From NCBI RefSeq assembly GCF_018137965.1, contig NZ_CP073100.1, forward strand, positions 3,979,754 to 4,043,753: a DNA stretch of 64,000 nt, written 5' to 3'. Position 1 is the stretch's first letter. Each line of letters starts with the position of its first letter. Position numbers and translations under genes: made by a program. Below, piece by piece: positions 17,113-26,878 of this stretch. Origin of the DNA: Luteolibacter ambystomatis (GTDB lineage Bacteria > Verrucomicrobiota > Verrucomicrobiia > Verrucomicrobiales > Akkermansiaceae). The notes beneath the pieces are model-generated. The model was given only the letters and a program-made list of their open reading frames with translations, searched no databases and was not told where the DNA came from.

Positions 17113-18195
17113 TCAACTGCGGCAAAACGGTTCGACCGCACGGTAATCGGGAAGGGCGTTCACCGCCGCATCGCGGTGGGTGGAGTTGCTGAACAGCACC
17201 ACCGCATAGCCACCATGGCCGCCGCCGCAGTACTTCGCGGCGAGGGCTCCGGCGGGCAGGTCGAGCGCGTCCATGCCTTCGCCGAGTTGGGCGCGGTAGG
17301 AAGCGCGCACGGATTCCGCGAGCAGGGCGAGATCGCCGAGCTTTACCGCCGCCCGGGCGATGGCACCGGCGCGAGCAATGGCTTCGAAGTCACGGTCGAG
17401 CGCGGCGATGCCAGGCGTGTCATGCGGCTTGCCGGTCCAGAGGAGCGCCATGCAGCCATTCAGAAATTCGCCGCGGGTCTTGAGCTCCAACACCGGTCGT
17501 GGACCGGATTGCCAGATGCACAACCCTGTCTCACGGATCACCGCCGGGTCCTGCCAGCCGACACCGAGATCGATCTCCGATTGGCATCCATCGTGACCAT
17601 TGAGCAAGGCCCATGCGCCGCTGCCACCAAGACCCGCGTTTTTTTCGTAGGGCCATGAACGCAGCGACACCAGCGGTGAGATCGCCATGTTGACGATCCA
17701 GGTACCAGGCTGGGCGTAACGCGGGACATCGAGCCAGCCACCGGCGAAATCAACACGCAGGGGAGCTTCCTCCGGTGCGCGCATCAGGCGGGCAATCGAC
17801 GAGGAACTGACATCGCCATTCCCGGCCGCAGACTTGCCGAGCACCACCAGACGGCAACCGGTTTCATCACAAAGCCGCGATTTCGAGGAGTGATAAGGAT
17901 CTCCTTCATTGATGACCAGCACCTGCGGTTGGACGCGGCGGAAGTGCTGTTCGAAATCGAGTCCGAGTTCACCGCCCTCTCCCAACACCACTTCATCCAC
18001 CATCCGCAGCGAGCCGATCAGCTCCTGCTTGTGATCGTCCGGAATGGAGGGCTTTCGCTGCTTGTGCCGCCACAGCGATTCCGCGGACGCCACCGACACG
18101 GTGAGGTGATCACCATGGGCACGCGCATCTTCGAAGAAGCGCAGATGCCCCGCGTGGAGAACATCGAAACAACCGCTGACAAATACCTTCACCAT
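17113..18195 (-). CDS. Cytidylyltransferase-like / GHMP-kinase-like fusion (copy 1)
   Basis: A 360-residue fusion. Residues 1 to about 135 form a TagD/RfaE-type nucleotidyltransferase with the HxGH site (His14, His17 in DVLHAGHLRFF) and an SSSS turn near 130. Residues from about 145 on show GHMP-kinase-like motifs: FAGGWLD, GLGGSGAW near 188-194 and a C-terminal CGGGHGGYAVV. This couples phosphorylation and activation of one sugar, like HldE in logic but with a different kinase fold and reversed order. A paralog lies two genes upstream, with a WecG-type gene between them. Confidence 0.8.
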   Translation of the reverse strand: MVKVFVSGCFDVLHAGHLRFFEDARAHGDHLTVSVASAESLWRHKQRKPSIPDDHKQELIGSLRMVDEVVLGEGGELGLDFEQHFRRVQPQVLVINEGDPYHSSKSRLCDETGCRLVVLGKSAAGNGDVSSSSIARLMRAPEEAPLRVDFAGGWLDVPRYAQPGTWIVNMAISPLVSLRSWPYEKNAGLGGSGAWALLNGHDGCQSEIDLGVGWQDPAVIRETGLCIWQSGPRPVLELKTRGEFLNGCMALLWTGKPHDTPGIAALDRDFEAIARAGAIARAAVKLGDLALLAESVRASYRAQLGEGMDALDLPAGALAAKYCGGGHGGYAVVLFSNSTHRDAAVNALPDYRAVEPFCRS

Positions 18196-18202
18196 CGGGG
18201 TG

Positions 18203-19009
18203 TCAGTCCATCGGGTAAGCCTTCACGCCGCTCAACTGCGCGAGCACTCCGGCAAGGAAGCGCGGATTGTTCCGCAGGTAGCGTTTCCAAAGCCGCTTCG
18301 GATCCATGAACAGGCGGAACAGCCATTCGAAGCCGCTGCCACGGATCCACTTCGGAGCTTCCTTCACGAGGCCCGCCTGGAAATCGAAAGCCGCACCGAC
18401 GCCGAAGAACAACAGTCCCTGGTCATCGGAGCGCAGGGCCTCGGCATGACGTTCGAGGAAGCCCGCCATGAAGCGTTCCTGCTTCGGCGTGCTGAGTCCC
18501 ACCCAAAAGTAATGGGGCTTGCTGGCGCGGATCGCCGCGACCAATTCGAGCTCTTCCTCATTCGTCAGCGGACGGAACGGTGGTGTGATCGTGCCCGCGA
18601 TGCGGAGCTTAGGATGCCGTTCCTTGAGCACGGAGGACAAGCGTTCCACCACACCATCTCCCCCACCCCACAGAAAATGGCGGCGGTCTTTTTCAAGTCC
18701 GCGCTCCAGCAAGGCGGGCATGAACTCCGGACCGCAGACCTGCTCCATGTCCGGACTGCCTTGCAGGCGGCCCATCCACACCATCGGGATGCCGTCCGGG
18801 ATCGAGAGATAGCTGCGGTTGTGGATGCGCTTGAGCGCCGGATCTTCCTGCGACTCGATCACGCCATGAACACCGGTGACGGTGACGTAGCCGAGCACGC
18901 CGGGAGTGTCCGCCGCGTTCTCGACCTCGTTCAAGGCCGAGCCCATGGTGACATCACTGATGCCGACACCGAGGACATTCGCGCGGGGAATGGTAGAGGA
19001 GGACAACAT
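18203..19009 (-). CDS. WecG/TagA/CpsF family glycosyltransferase (GT26)
   Basis: A 268-residue GT26 transferase that typically adds a ManNAc-type or glucuronic residue to a lipid-linked first sugar. The family signatures are clear: YVTVTGVHGVIESQ near the start, IPDGIPMVWMGR, LWGGGDGVVERL, FWVGLSTPKQERFM and GVGAAFDF, ending with the RNNPRFLAGVL helix. It sits 7-8 bases from each of the two flanking fusion genes, so the three are almost surely translated from one message. Confidence 0.9.
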   Translation of the reverse strand: MLSSSTIPRANVLGVGISDVTMGSALNEVENAADTPGVLGYVTVTGVHGVIESQEDPALKRIHNRSYLSIPDGIPMVWMGRLQGSPDMEQVCGPEFMPALLERGLEKDRRHFLWGGGDGVVERLSSVLKERHPKLRIAGTITPPFRPLTNEEELELVAAIRASKPHYFWVGLSTPKQERFMAGFLERHAEALRSDDQGLLFFGVGAAFDFQAGLVKEAPKWIRGSGFEWLFRLFMDPKRLWKRYLRNNPRFLAGVLAQLSGVKAYPMD

Positions 19010-19017
19010 GCCGCGAT

Positions 19018-20160
19018 TCAGAAATTGAGGGATGGCAGGCGGATGCGCAGTGGCACCGCGTCCGCAACGGGAGTCTCCGAAACAATCATCAGATAACCGC
19101 CGCCACAGCCGGAGAAACAGGAACCGAGCGAGCCCTTCGCGAGTCGCTCGCGGATCGGCAGCAGATCATCCGGCACCGTCGCGGGCAGAAGCGCTCTCCA
19201 GCTTTCGAGCGTTTCATCGAGTGCCTTCCCAAGACCGGCCGCATCGCGTGCGAGGATCGAGTCCCATGCCAGATGTCCCGCATCGGCGAGACGACGCGCA
19301 AAGGCCGGGTCGAGATGCTTTTCCACCAGGGGGTCGTAGCCTTCACCACGCTCACCAACCGGCACCAGATGCAACACGGACTGCAACCATTCCACGATGG
19401 CAGGATCGGTGCAGCGCTCGATGTGTTCCGGCCAATAGCCGCCCGCGTAGTCAAGGCGATTGATGCCCGGCAGCACGAATCCCAGCGCGTCCTGCGAGCC
19501 GGAGACGTATTGCGTGCCCGGAGGATTCTCAAACGCAAACAGCACCTTGGCCTGATGCTCCAGACGCGTGTCCGGCATGCGCTGGCCCCAAAGGATCTCC
19601 GCACTCCTGCGGCTGCTGGTCGCCATGCCCGCGCGATCCATGAACGCGATGGTCGGTTCCAACTGCGCCACCACCACCGGACCCGCCGCGAGTTCCGAGA
19701 CCCACGGTTGATCCAGCCAACCGCCCGCGATGCAAACGCGGTAAGGTAGTGCGGTGCGGCTTTTCGAATCGGTGCTGCTGCGCGCGGGAAAGTTCTCCGC
19801 CGGGATGCGGTCGAGCACGTGATACTCGATGCCTTTCTCGCGGCAGAGCGCCTCCTTGTCCGGCGTGTGACCGTCGTGATTCACCACAAACACATCCGGG
19901 CGGATGACATCGATGTCCGGTGCGAAGTCGAGCATGCCCCAGCCGGCGGAAACGCGTGCTTCATGAACACAAGCGAGCTTGCTCAGCAGATACACGCGCT
20001 CGTCCTGTGAGAACAGCGGCGGGCGGCCCTTGAGGTTCTCGACATTCGCATCCGAACCCACCCGCACATGCAGCCGCCCGAACTTCGCCGCCTCTTCCAG
20101 GAACGCGATATGCCCCGCGTGGAGCAGATCGTAGCAGCCGGAGACGAGGACGGTTTTCAT
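19018..20160 (-). CDS. Cytidylyltransferase-like / GHMP-kinase-like fusion (copy 2)
   Basis: A 380-residue paralog of the fusion at 17113-18195. The nucleotidyltransferase site HAGH is at residues 14-17, and GHMP-like motifs follow: CIAGGWLD (143-150), GSQDALGFVLPG and a late SGCGGGYLMIV. The two copies differ enough in the middle section to act on different substrates. The gene starts next to a repeat-filled 112-base gap that separates it from the GDP-mannose 3,5-epimerase-like gene. Function is inferred; the kinase glycine loops are less canonical than in copy 1. Confidence 0.78.
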   Translation of the reverse strand: MKTVLVSGCYDLLHAGHIAFLEEAAKFGRLHVRVGSDANVENLKGRPPLFSQDERVYLLSKLACVHEARVSAGWGMLDFAPDIDVIRPDVFVVNHDGHTPDKEALCREKGIEYHVLDRIPAENFPARSSTDSKSRTALPYRVCIAGGWLDQPWVSELAAGPVVVAQLEPTIAFMDRAGMATSSRRSAEILWGQRMPDTRLEHQAKVLFAFENPPGTQYVSGSQDALGFVLPGINRLDYAGGYWPEHIERCTDPAIVEWLQSVLHLVPVGERGEGYDPLVEKHLDPAFARRLADAGHLAWDSILARDAAGLGKALDETLESWRALLPATVPDDLLPIRERLAKGSLGSCFSGCGGGYLMIVSETPVADAVPLRIRLPSLNF

Positions 20161-20170
20161 GATTCGGAAA

Positions 20171-20272
20171 GAGTCTGAAAGTCCAAAGGCCGAAGGTCGG
20201 AGCCAGTCCGGCTGGTGCCGGGTCTTCTTTCTCTTACGACTTTAAGACTTTCGACCTTCAGACCTGCGACTC
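20171..20272. repeat. Degenerate inverted repeat related to the cysDN insert
   Basis: The left arm begins GAGTCTGAAAGTCCAAAGG and the right arm reads CGACTTTAAGACTTTCGACC. They face each other about 40 bases apart and resemble the arms flanking the gene at 15027-15389. No gene lies between them, so this may be a solo or emptied copy. It fills nearly the whole gap at 20161-20272. Confidence 0.6.
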
Positions 20273-21271
20273 TTATTGAACGACAGCTTCGCCGCGCTTG
20301 CGCTTCTCGTGCTGCTCCTTGATCCACCAGTAGGTCTTCTCCAGGCCGGTCTTCAGGTCGATGCCCGGCTCCCAGCCGAGGACTTCCTTGATGAGAGTGT
20401 TGTCGGAGTTGCGGCCACGCACACCCTGCGGCGCATCGAGCTTGTACTTCCGCTTCATCTTCACACCGGCGATGCCTTCGATGATGTCGAGGGTCTGGTT
20501 GATGGAAACCAGTTCGCTGCGACCGAGGTTGAGCGGATCCGAGTAGGAAGAGGCCATCAGCCTATCGATGCCGGTGATGCAGTCGTCGATGAACATGAAC
20601 GAGCGGGTCTGCTCGCCATCCCCCCAGATCTCGACTTCCATCGTGCCGTTGTCGATCGCCTCGATCACCTTGCGGCAGAGCGCGGCGGGAGCCTTCTCGC
20701 GACCACCATCCCAGGTGCCCTTCGGGCCATAGACGTTGTGGAAGCGGAACACACGGACGTTCATGCCGTAGTCCTGCTCGAAGTGCTTGCACAGGCGCTC
20801 GGAGAAAAGCTTCTCCCAGCCGTAGCCGTCTTCCGGCATCGCCGGATAGGCGTCGGATTCCTTCAGTGCCACCACTTCGGCGTCTTCCTGGCGATAGTCC
20901 GGATAGGCGCAGGCGGAGGAGGAGTAGAAGTAAGCCTTCGCACCCTGGTCCTTCGCAGCCATCAGCAGGTGGGTGCTGAGCAACACGCTGAGCATGCACA
21001 GGGCCTTGTTCTTCGTGATGAAGCCCATGCCACCCATGTTGCAGGCGAGGTTGTAGACTTCGTCACAACCTTCCGCGGCGCGGTAACAGTTGGCCTTCTC
21101 TTCCAAGTCCATCACCAGGTTCTCGGCCTGCGGATGGAGCTGGTACCATTTGTCGAGCGGCTTGATGTCAGCCACCACAACCTGGTGGCCGCGCTCGATG
21201 AGGACGCGGGCGAGTTCGCCGCCGATGAAGCCGCCGCCGCCGGCGACGAGGATGCGTTTGCTAGTGCTCAT
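20273..21271 (-). CDS. GDP-mannose 3,5-epimerase-like SDR
   Basis: A 332-residue extended SDR closely resembling plant and bacterial GDP-mannose 3,5-epimerase, which makes GDP-L-galactose or GDP-L-gulose. Recognisable segments are CNMGGMGFIT, SSSACAYP, the catalytic YGWEK, RFHNVYGPKGTW with GGREKAPAALCRK, and GVRGRNSDN near the C-terminus. The ATG at 21271 starts directly before the Rossmann strand. It follows gmd and fcl, so all three draw on GDP-mannose. Other C3/C5 epimerases share part of this pattern. Confidence 0.87.
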   Translation of the reverse strand: MSTSKRILVAGGGGFIGGELARVLIERGHQVVVADIKPLDKWYQLHPQAENLVMDLEEKANCYRAAEGCDEVYNLACNMGGMGFITKNKALCMLSVLLSTHLLMAAKDQGAKAYFYSSSACAYPDYRQEDAEVVALKESDAYPAMPEDGYGWEKLFSERLCKHFEQDYGMNVRVFRFHNVYGPKGTWDGGREKAPAALCRKVIEAIDNGTMEVEIWGDGEQTRSFMFIDDCITGIDRLMASSYSDPLNLGRSELVSINQTLDIIEGIAGVKMKRKYKLDAPQGVRGRNSDNTLIKEVLGWEPGIDLKTGLEKTYWWIKEQHEKRKRGEAVVQ

Positions 21272-21306
21272 GTGGGTGGGGGTAGTTTGAGAGTTTGGAA
21301 ATGAAA

Positions 21307-22341
21307 TCAACGGGTGGCCGCGAGCTCCTTGCCCGCGGCGGTGGCCACCGCCCGTTCCTGACGGGCGAGTTCGAGATCGGCCTCGGTCATGATCTTCACC
21401 AGATCCTTGAAACGGACCCGCGGCTCCCAGCCGAGCTGGCGCTTGGCCTTGGCCGGATCACCGATGAGAAGATCCACCTCGGCGGGGCGTTCGTAACGCT
21501 GGTCGTAGTCGACGTATTGCTCCCAATCGAGACCGAGCAGACCGAAGGCCTCCTGCACGAATTCCTTCACGGAGTGGGTCTCATTGGTGGCGACCACGTA
21601 ATCGTCCGGCGTGTCCTGCTGGAGCATCAGCCACATCATCTCGACGTATTCCTTGGCGTAGCCCCAGTCGCGCTTCGCATCGAGATTGCCGAGGAAAAGC
21701 TTGTCCTGCAGGCCCATCTTGATGCGGCCCGCAGCACGGGTGATCTTGCGGGTGACAAAGGTTTCGCCACGGCGCGGCGACTCGTGGTTGAAGAGGATGC
21801 CACTGCAACCGAAGAGTCCGTAGGACTCGCGGTAGTTCACCGTGAGCCAGTGCGAATAGACCTTCGCACAGGCATACGGCGAGCGCGGCCACAGCGGAGT
21901 CGTCTCCGTCTGCGGCACTTCCTGCACCTTGCCGTACATCTCGGAGGATGAGGCCTGGTAGAAGCGGACCTTTTCGATCAGGCCGGTCTGGCGGATCGCC
22001 TCCAACAGACGCTGCGTGCCGAGGCCGGTGACATCACCGGTGTATTCCGGAGCATCGAACGAAACGCGCACGTGGGACTGCGCCGCGAGGTTGTAAACTT
22101 CGTCCGGGCGGATTTCGCAAAGCAGCTTCGCAAGGTTGGTGCCGTCCGCGAGGTCACCGTAGTGCAGGAACAGGCGTTTGTCGCTGCGATGGGGATCCTG
22201 ATAAATGTGATCGATGCGGTCGGTGTTAAAGGTGGACGCACGGCGGATGATGCCGTGGACTTCGTAGCCTTTTTCCAAAAGGAACTCCGCGAGGTAGGAG
22301 CCGTCCTGACCGGTGATGCCGGTGATGAGCGCGCGTTTCAT
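21307..22341 (-). CDS. gmd: GDP-mannose 4,6-dehydratase
   Basis: Converts GDP-mannose to GDP-4-keto-6-deoxymannose, the first step to GDP-L-fucose. At 344 residues it has the standard N-terminus [19 protein letters not shown], then [15 protein letters not shown], the catalytic SSSEMYG and YACAK, and the [16 protein letters not shown] segment unique to Gmd. It directly precedes the GDP-mannose 3,5-epimerase-like gene in transcription order and follows fcl. Confidence 0.97.
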   Translation of the reverse strand: MKRALITGITGQDGSYLAEFLLEKGYEVHGIIRRASTFNTDRIDHIYQDPHRSDKRLFLHYGDLADGTNLAKLLCEIRPDEVYNLAAQSHVRVSFDAPEYTGDVTGLGTQRLLEAIRQTGLIEKVRFYQASSSEMYGKVQEVPQTETTPLWPRSPYACAKVYSHWLTVNYRESYGLFGCSGILFNHESPRRGETFVTRKITRAAGRIKMGLQDKLFLGNLDAKRDWGYAKEYVEMMWLMLQQDTPDDYVVATNETHSVKEFVQEAFGLLGLDWEQYVDYDQRYERPAEVDLLIGDPAKAKRQLGWEPRVRFKDLVKIMTEADLELARQERAVATAAGKELAATR

Positions 22342-22367
22342 GGGGATGGGTGCAATGGCAATGGTGG

Positions 22368-23300
22368 TCAGAGACGCGCGGCCGCGGTGCCGAGCGTGGA
22401 GAGGAAGTCCTGATAGGCGGCGGCGAGGCCTTCGCGCAGGGCGATGGTCGGCTGCCAGCCGGTGGCGCGGATCTTCGAAATATCGAGCAGCTTGCGCGGC
22501 GTGCCGTCCGGCTTGGTGGGATCGGTGAGGATCTCGCCGGTAAAGCCACTGGTTTCCGCAACCAGCGTGGCGAGTTCGAGAATGGTGATGTCCTCGCCGG
22601 TGCCGACGTTCACCCAGTCCGGCGGATTGTCCTGCTCCAGCAGATGCAGGCAGGCGGCAGCGAGATCATCGACGTGCAGGAACTCGCGGCGCGGCGTGCC
22701 GGTGCCCCAGATGGTGACGGAGGCATCGCCGCGTTCCTTAGCTTCATGGAAGCGGCGCAGCAGCGCGGGGATCACGTGGGAATTCTCGGCATGGTAGTTG
22801 TCGCCCGGACCGTAGAGGTTCGTCGGCATCGCGCTGTGATACAGCAGGCCGTGTTGCGCGCGGTAGTGCTGGCAGAGCTTCAGGCCCGCGATCTTGGCAA
22901 TGGCGTAGGCTTCGTTGGTCGGTTCGAGCGGCGAGGTCAGCAGGCAGTCCTCGGTCATCGGCTGTGGAGCCTGCTTCGGATAGATGCAGGAGCTGCCGAG
23001 GAAAAGCACGCGCGGCACACCGGCACGGCGGCTGCCCTCGATAAGATTCATCTCGATCCCAAGGTTCTCGTAGATGAAATCCGCCGGATAGGTCGCATTG
23101 GCATGGATACCGCCGACCTTGGCCGCGGCGATCACCACCACGTCCGGCTTCTTGTCCGACAGCCAATCGAAGACCGCACGCTGGTCGAGCAGGTCCAGCT
23201 CGGCACGCGTGGCGGTGAGCACCTCGTAACCGTCCGCAGATCGCACCAGTGCGGAGCCAACCATGCCGCGATCACCGGCGATGAAGAGTTTTGGTTTCAT
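22368..23300 (-). CDS. fcl: GDP-L-fucose synthase
   Basis: A bifunctional epimerase/reductase (WcaG type) completing GDP-L-fucose synthesis. The NADP-binding [22 protein letters not shown], catalytic YAIAK and the [10 protein letters not shown] segment are all family hallmarks. The ATG at 23300 gives 310 residues; an upstream TTG is less likely. It lies 26 bases from gmd and five bases after a glycosyltransferase gene. The product would be a donor for a fucosyltransferase in the same operon. Confidence 0.96.
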   Translation of the reverse strand: MKPKLFIAGDRGMVGSALVRSADGYEVLTATRAELDLLDQRAVFDWLSDKKPDVVVIAAAKVGGIHANATYPADFIYENLGIEMNLIEGSRRAGVPRVLFLGSSCIYPKQAPQPMTEDCLLTSPLEPTNEAYAIAKIAGLKLCQHYRAQHGLLYHSAMPTNLYGPGDNYHAENSHVIPALLRRFHEAKERGDASVTIWGTGTPRREFLHVDDLAAACLHLLEQDNPPDWVNVGTGEDITILELATLVAETSGFTGEILTDPTKPDGTPRKLLDISKIRATGWQPTIALREGLAAAYQDFLSTLGTAAARL

Positions 23301-23305
23301 TCCAA

Positions 23306-24418
23306 TCAAGGAGCCTCGCAGGCTTCCACCAGAACCGTGCGCATGGCGTCGAGGTGGGCGGAGAGCGTCAGACGTTGTTCGTAGATGTCGCGTCCTCTTG
23401 CTCCCATGCGGTTCCGCAGGTCCGGGTTTGCGGCGAGTTCAACGAGGCGATCCGCGAGGGCATCCGTGTCATGTGGCTGGACCAGGAAGCCGGAGCCGCC
23501 CTCCTCCACAATCGAAGGAGCACCGCGCCAGGCATATGCGGCCACCGGCAATCCACAGGCCATCGCTTCGATCAGCACGAGAGGGAAATTTTCCGCACGA
23601 TAGTAAGACGGAAATCCGAACACATCCGCACCGGCAAAGGCCTGCCACTTGTCATCGCCATAGGCCGGAGCGGGAGGATCGATGGTGAGATTCGCAGGGA
23701 GGTCCGCGACGAGCGCTTCGAATTTCGCGCGGGTGCCTTCATCCGGCCATTTGCCGACCAGTCTCAAGCGCACCGAACGGTCGATGCGTGCCGCAGCGGA
23801 CTTGCAAGCGGTGACCAGATCGAGCACGCCCTTGTCTTCATAAAGATTGCCGACGAACAGGACCTGGAAGGCATCGCCCTCGCGGTTCTCAGCGGGCAGA
23901 GGAGAAACATCGAGACCGTTGGCGATTTCGAACTCGCGTTCCGCGCCGAAGTCTTTTCCCGGCACCGCCGCGTGTTTCGAAAGGCAGACCGCCCAGGCAC
24001 CACGGCCGTAGATCCAGCGCCCGAGGAAGCTTTTCAGCGGGCTGGCGTTGAGGAATTCAGGAAGACCGCCGGAGTGGTAGTGCAGCACCGTGCGGCGGAA
24101 CAGCGGACGACAGAGACCGAGGAAGATCACATCGCGGACGAAGGGCACCATCGCCGCGCTACCAGGAGTGTAGTAGAGAACACGGGCACCGGATTTGAAC
24201 CGGAGGCGGAAGCCGCGGGCGACGATGGAGATCAGACCGAGGCCTTTTTTCAGCGAAGCCTTGCCGACTTCGCCGAGCTCATTGCTGGAGCGGATCTCGA
24301 GGAGAGCCTTCTCAAGCGGCGCGAGATCCGCATCGAACAGCGCGCGGGTGGCGAGCGATTGGCCGTGGACGGGTGGGGGCACCACACCGGCCATCAGGAT
24401 CTTGTGGCATGCCGCCAT
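23306..24418 (-). CDS. Glycosyltransferase family 4
   Basis: A 370-residue GT-B retaining transferase. The N-terminal loop is [13 protein letters not shown]; the C-terminal domain has [47 protein letters not shown] with the donor-binding glutamates, and [12 protein letters not shown]. The ATG at 24418 is chosen; a GTG at 24436 is also possible. Its position beside fcl makes a fucosyl or related donor plausible, but this cannot be read from the sequence. Confidence 0.87.
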   Translation of the reverse strand: MAACHKILMAGVVPPPVHGQSLATRALFDADLAPLEKALLEIRSSNELGEVGKASLKKGLGLISIVARGFRLRFKSGARVLYYTPGSAAMVPFVRDVIFLGLCRPLFRRTVLHYHSGGLPEFLNASPLKSFLGRWIYGRGAWAVCLSKHAAVPGKDFGAEREFEIANGLDVSPLPAENREGDAFQVLFVGNLYEDKGVLDLVTACKSAAARIDRSVRLRLVGKWPDEGTRAKFEALVADLPANLTIDPPAPAYGDDKWQAFAGADVFGFPSYYRAENFPLVLIEAMACGLPVAAYAWRGAPSIVEEGGSGFLVQPHDTDALADRLVELAANPDLRNRMGARGRDIYEQRLTLSAHLDAMRTVLVEACEAP

Positions 24419-24448
24419 CGCTGGGAATACCGGCACGCCGGCGGGAAA

Positions 24449-25555
24449 TCAGGAAGCGAACGCGGCGACGGCCAGCGCGACTTCATCGAGCTGCGCCTGG
24501 ACCAGCTCCGGATAGACCGGGATGCTGAGCACTTCACGCGACAGCGCTTCGGAGACAGGGCAATCGCTGGCAGGCAGATCGGCGAAGCACTCCTGCTGGT
24601 GCAACGGCACCGGGTAGTAGATCTCGCAGCCGATGCCGCGCTCGGCGAGGTGCTGCTTGAAGGCATCGCGGCGGCCTTCACCCGCGATGCGCAATGTGAA
24701 CTGGTTCCAGACGTGGCCGCGGTTTTCGAGGGCTGCCGGAGCCTTGCAACCTTCCGGCAGCGGCAGGTTCGCGGCATACCACGCGGCATTGCGTGCACGG
24801 CCTTCCGCGTAGGAATCAAGATGGCGCAGCTTCACCCGCAACAGCGCGCACTGGAGCGCATCCATGCGGAAGTTTCCGCCGACCATCTGATGATAGTAGC
24901 GCGGATGCATGCCGTGGTTGCGGAGCTTGAGGATCTTTTCCGCGAGCGCGTCGTTGTTGGTGGTGACGAGACCGCCATCACCGAAGCCGCCGAGATTCTT
25001 CGAAGGGAAAAAGCTGAAGCAGGCGACCTCGCCGAAGTTGCCGCACTGAACGCCCTTGAAAGTCGCGCCGATCGACTGCGCGGCGTCCTCGATGACGATC
25101 AGCTTGTGCTCGTCCGCGAAGGCGCGGATGGCATCCATGTCGCAGCACTGGCCGAAAAGATGCACCGGCATGATCGCCTTCGTCTTCGGTGTGATGAGCT
25201 TCGCGGCGGCGGCGAGGTCGATGGTGAAATCATCCTCACGGACATCGCAGAACACCGGCACGGCACCACTGCGCGAGATGCACCCGGCGGTGGCAAAGAA
25301 GGTGAACGACGGACACAGCACTTCATCGCCTGCGCCAATCTCCAGGGCCATCAGCGCCACCAGGATCGCGTCCGTGCCGGAGGAAATCGAGATCGCGTGC
25401 TTCGCGCCGATGTACTGCGCGCACTCGCGTTCGAAGGCCTCGACTTCCTCGCCGAGAATGAAGCGGCCGGTGGCGAGGACCTTCGCGAACACGTCCTTCA
25501 GCTCGGCTTCGAGCGGACGGTTCTGCGCGTTGACGTCTAAAAGTGGAACGGACAT
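24449..25555 (-). CDS. DegT/DnrJ/EryC1 sugar aminotransferase
   Basis: A PLP-dependent aminotransferase of 368 residues that would convert a keto sugar nucleotide to an amino sugar. SSGTDAILVAL binds the phosphate, EDAAQSIGA holds the cofactor aspartate and SFFPSKNLGGFGDGG contains the PLP lysine (Lys186). It is preceded by a WbpA-like dehydrogenase gene, the pairing seen for 3-amino uronic acids (WbpE type), though the oxidase and acetyltransferase of that route are not in view. Confidence 0.9.
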   Translation of the reverse strand: MSVPLLDVNAQNRPLEAELKDVFAKVLATGRFILGEEVEAFERECAQYIGAKHAISISSGTDAILVALMALEIGAGDEVLCPSFTFFATAGCISRSGAVPVFCDVREDDFTIDLAAAAKLITPKTKAIMPVHLFGQCCDMDAIRAFADEHKLIVIEDAAQSIGATFKGVQCGNFGEVACFSFFPSKNLGGFGDGGLVTTNNDALAEKILKLRNHGMHPRYYHQMVGGNFRMDALQCALLRVKLRHLDSYAEGRARNAAWYAANLPLPEGCKAPAALENRGHVWNQFTLRIAGEGRRDAFKQHLAERGIGCEIYYPVPLHQQECFADLPASDCPVSEALSREVLSIPVYPELVQAQLDEVALAVAAFAS

Positions 25556-25561
25556 GGGAAA

Positions 25562-26878
25562 TCAGGCTTTCACGACCTGCCCTTCGCGCGTCGCGACGGC
25601 GGCCATGGCATTGCGGGTATCGACGATCAGATCGGCGGAAGCAGCAAGCTCATCCAAATTGAACGCCGCGTGGTTCGTCGAGATCACCACGCAGTCATAC
25701 GAACCGAGTACTTCCTTCGACCAGGCGACGGACTCCTTGCCCGCCCAGTTCATGTGCTCACGGGTCTTTCCGACGACCGGCACATGCGGGTCGTGGAAAT
25801 CCACCTGTGCGCCGAGTTCGAGGAAACGGTCCATCAGCTCGAAGGTCGGCGACTCGCGCATGTCATCGACGTTCGCCTTGTAGGCGAGGCCGAGCAGCAG
25901 CACGCGGCTGCCTTTCACCGCCTTGCCACGGGAATTGAGAGCCTCCATCGCACGATGGATCACGTACTTCGGCATCGAGCGGTTGATCTCGCCAGCCAGC
26001 TCGATGAAGCGGGTGTGTACGCCGTATTCGCGGGCTTTCCACGTCAGGTAGAACGGGTCGATCGGGATGCAATGGCCGCCGAGGCCGGGGCCGGGATAGA
26101 AAGGCGTGAAGCCGAAGGGCTTGGTCGAGGCAGCGCGGATCACCTCCCAAATGTCGATGTCCATCGCATCGGCGGCGACTTTCAGTTCGTTGACGAGGCC
26201 GATGTTCACCGCGCGGAAGATGTTCTCCAACAGCTTGGTCAACTCGGCCACCTTGCAGGAGCTGACCGGCACGACCTGTTCGAAAGCGGCGCTGTAGAGT
26301 GCCACGCCCGCATCGAGGCAGGCCGGAGTGATGCCGCCCACCACCTTCGGGATGTTGGTGGCGGAGAACTTCGGATTGCCCGGGTCCTCGCGCTCCGGCG
26401 AATAGACGACGAAGAGATTGGTGCCGACCTTGAAACCCGCGGCCTCCACCCGCGTCACCACTTCCTCATCGGTGGTGCCGGGATAAGTGGTGCTTTCCAA
26501 GCTGATCGCCTGGCCTTCGCGCAGGTGCGGGACCACGGATTCCAGCGTGTCCGTCACGTAGCTCAGATCCGGCTCGAAGTGGTGGTCGAGCGGAGTCGGC
26601 ACGCAGAGGATGATCGCATCGCACTCGGAGACGCGGCGGAAATCGGTGGTGGCATCCAGCGTTCCTGCGGCGCGCGCTTCTTCGACATGCTCGCCCGGGA
26701 TGTGCTTGATGTAGCTCTCGCCGCGATGGAGGGCCTCCGGTTTCTTCGGATCAATGTCGAAGCCGACGGCCTTGAATCCGGCGCGGGCGTAGGCGAGCAC
26801 GAGCGGCAGGCCGACGTAACCGAGGCCGACGACGCCGACGACGGCGGTTTTGGCGGAAAGTTTCTGCTGGAGATTCAT
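25562..26878 (-). CDS. Nucleotide-sugar dehydrogenase (WbpA/UDP-GlcNAc type)
   Basis: Oxidises the C6 of a UDP-sugar to a uronic acid with two NAD molecules. The 438-residue protein has the N-terminal [21 protein letters not shown], and the catalytic [13 protein letters not shown] with Cys270. GESYIKHIP near residue 53 favours the WbpA/WbpO group over plain UDP-glucose dehydrogenase. Its ATG overlaps the stop of the mutase gene before it (ATGA). Its product could feed both the DegT enzyme and, if UDP-glucose is accepted, the xylose synthase. Confidence 0.9.
   Translation of the reverse strand: MNLQQKLSAKTAVVGVVGLGYVGLPLVLAYARAGFKAVGFDIDPKKPEALHRGESYIKHIPGEHVEEARAAGTLDATTDFRRVSECDAIILCVPTPLDHHFEPDLSYVTDTLESVVPHLREGQAISLESTTYPGTTDEEVVTRVEAAGFKVGTNLFVVYSPEREDPGNPKFSATNIPKVVGGITPACLDAGVALYSAAFEQVVPVSSCKVAELTKLLENIFRAVNIGLVNELKVAADAMDIDIWEVIRAASTKPFGFTPFYPGPGLGGHCIPIDPFYLTWKAREYGVHTRFIELAGEINRSMPKYVIHRAMEALNSRGKAVKGSRVLLLGLAYKANVDDMRESPTFELMDRFLELGAQVDFHDPHVPVVGKTREHMNWAGKESVAWSKEVLGSYDCVVISTNHAAFNLDELAASADLIVDTRNAMAAVATREGQVVKA

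Noticed and set aside
23291-25540. Plus-strand open frame of 749 codons opposite the glycosyltransferase and aminotransferase genes
   Set aside because: It lies antisense to two genes with clear family motifs; its residues are rich in Arg, Ala and Glu with no fold signature. GC-rich DNA gives such shadow frames.
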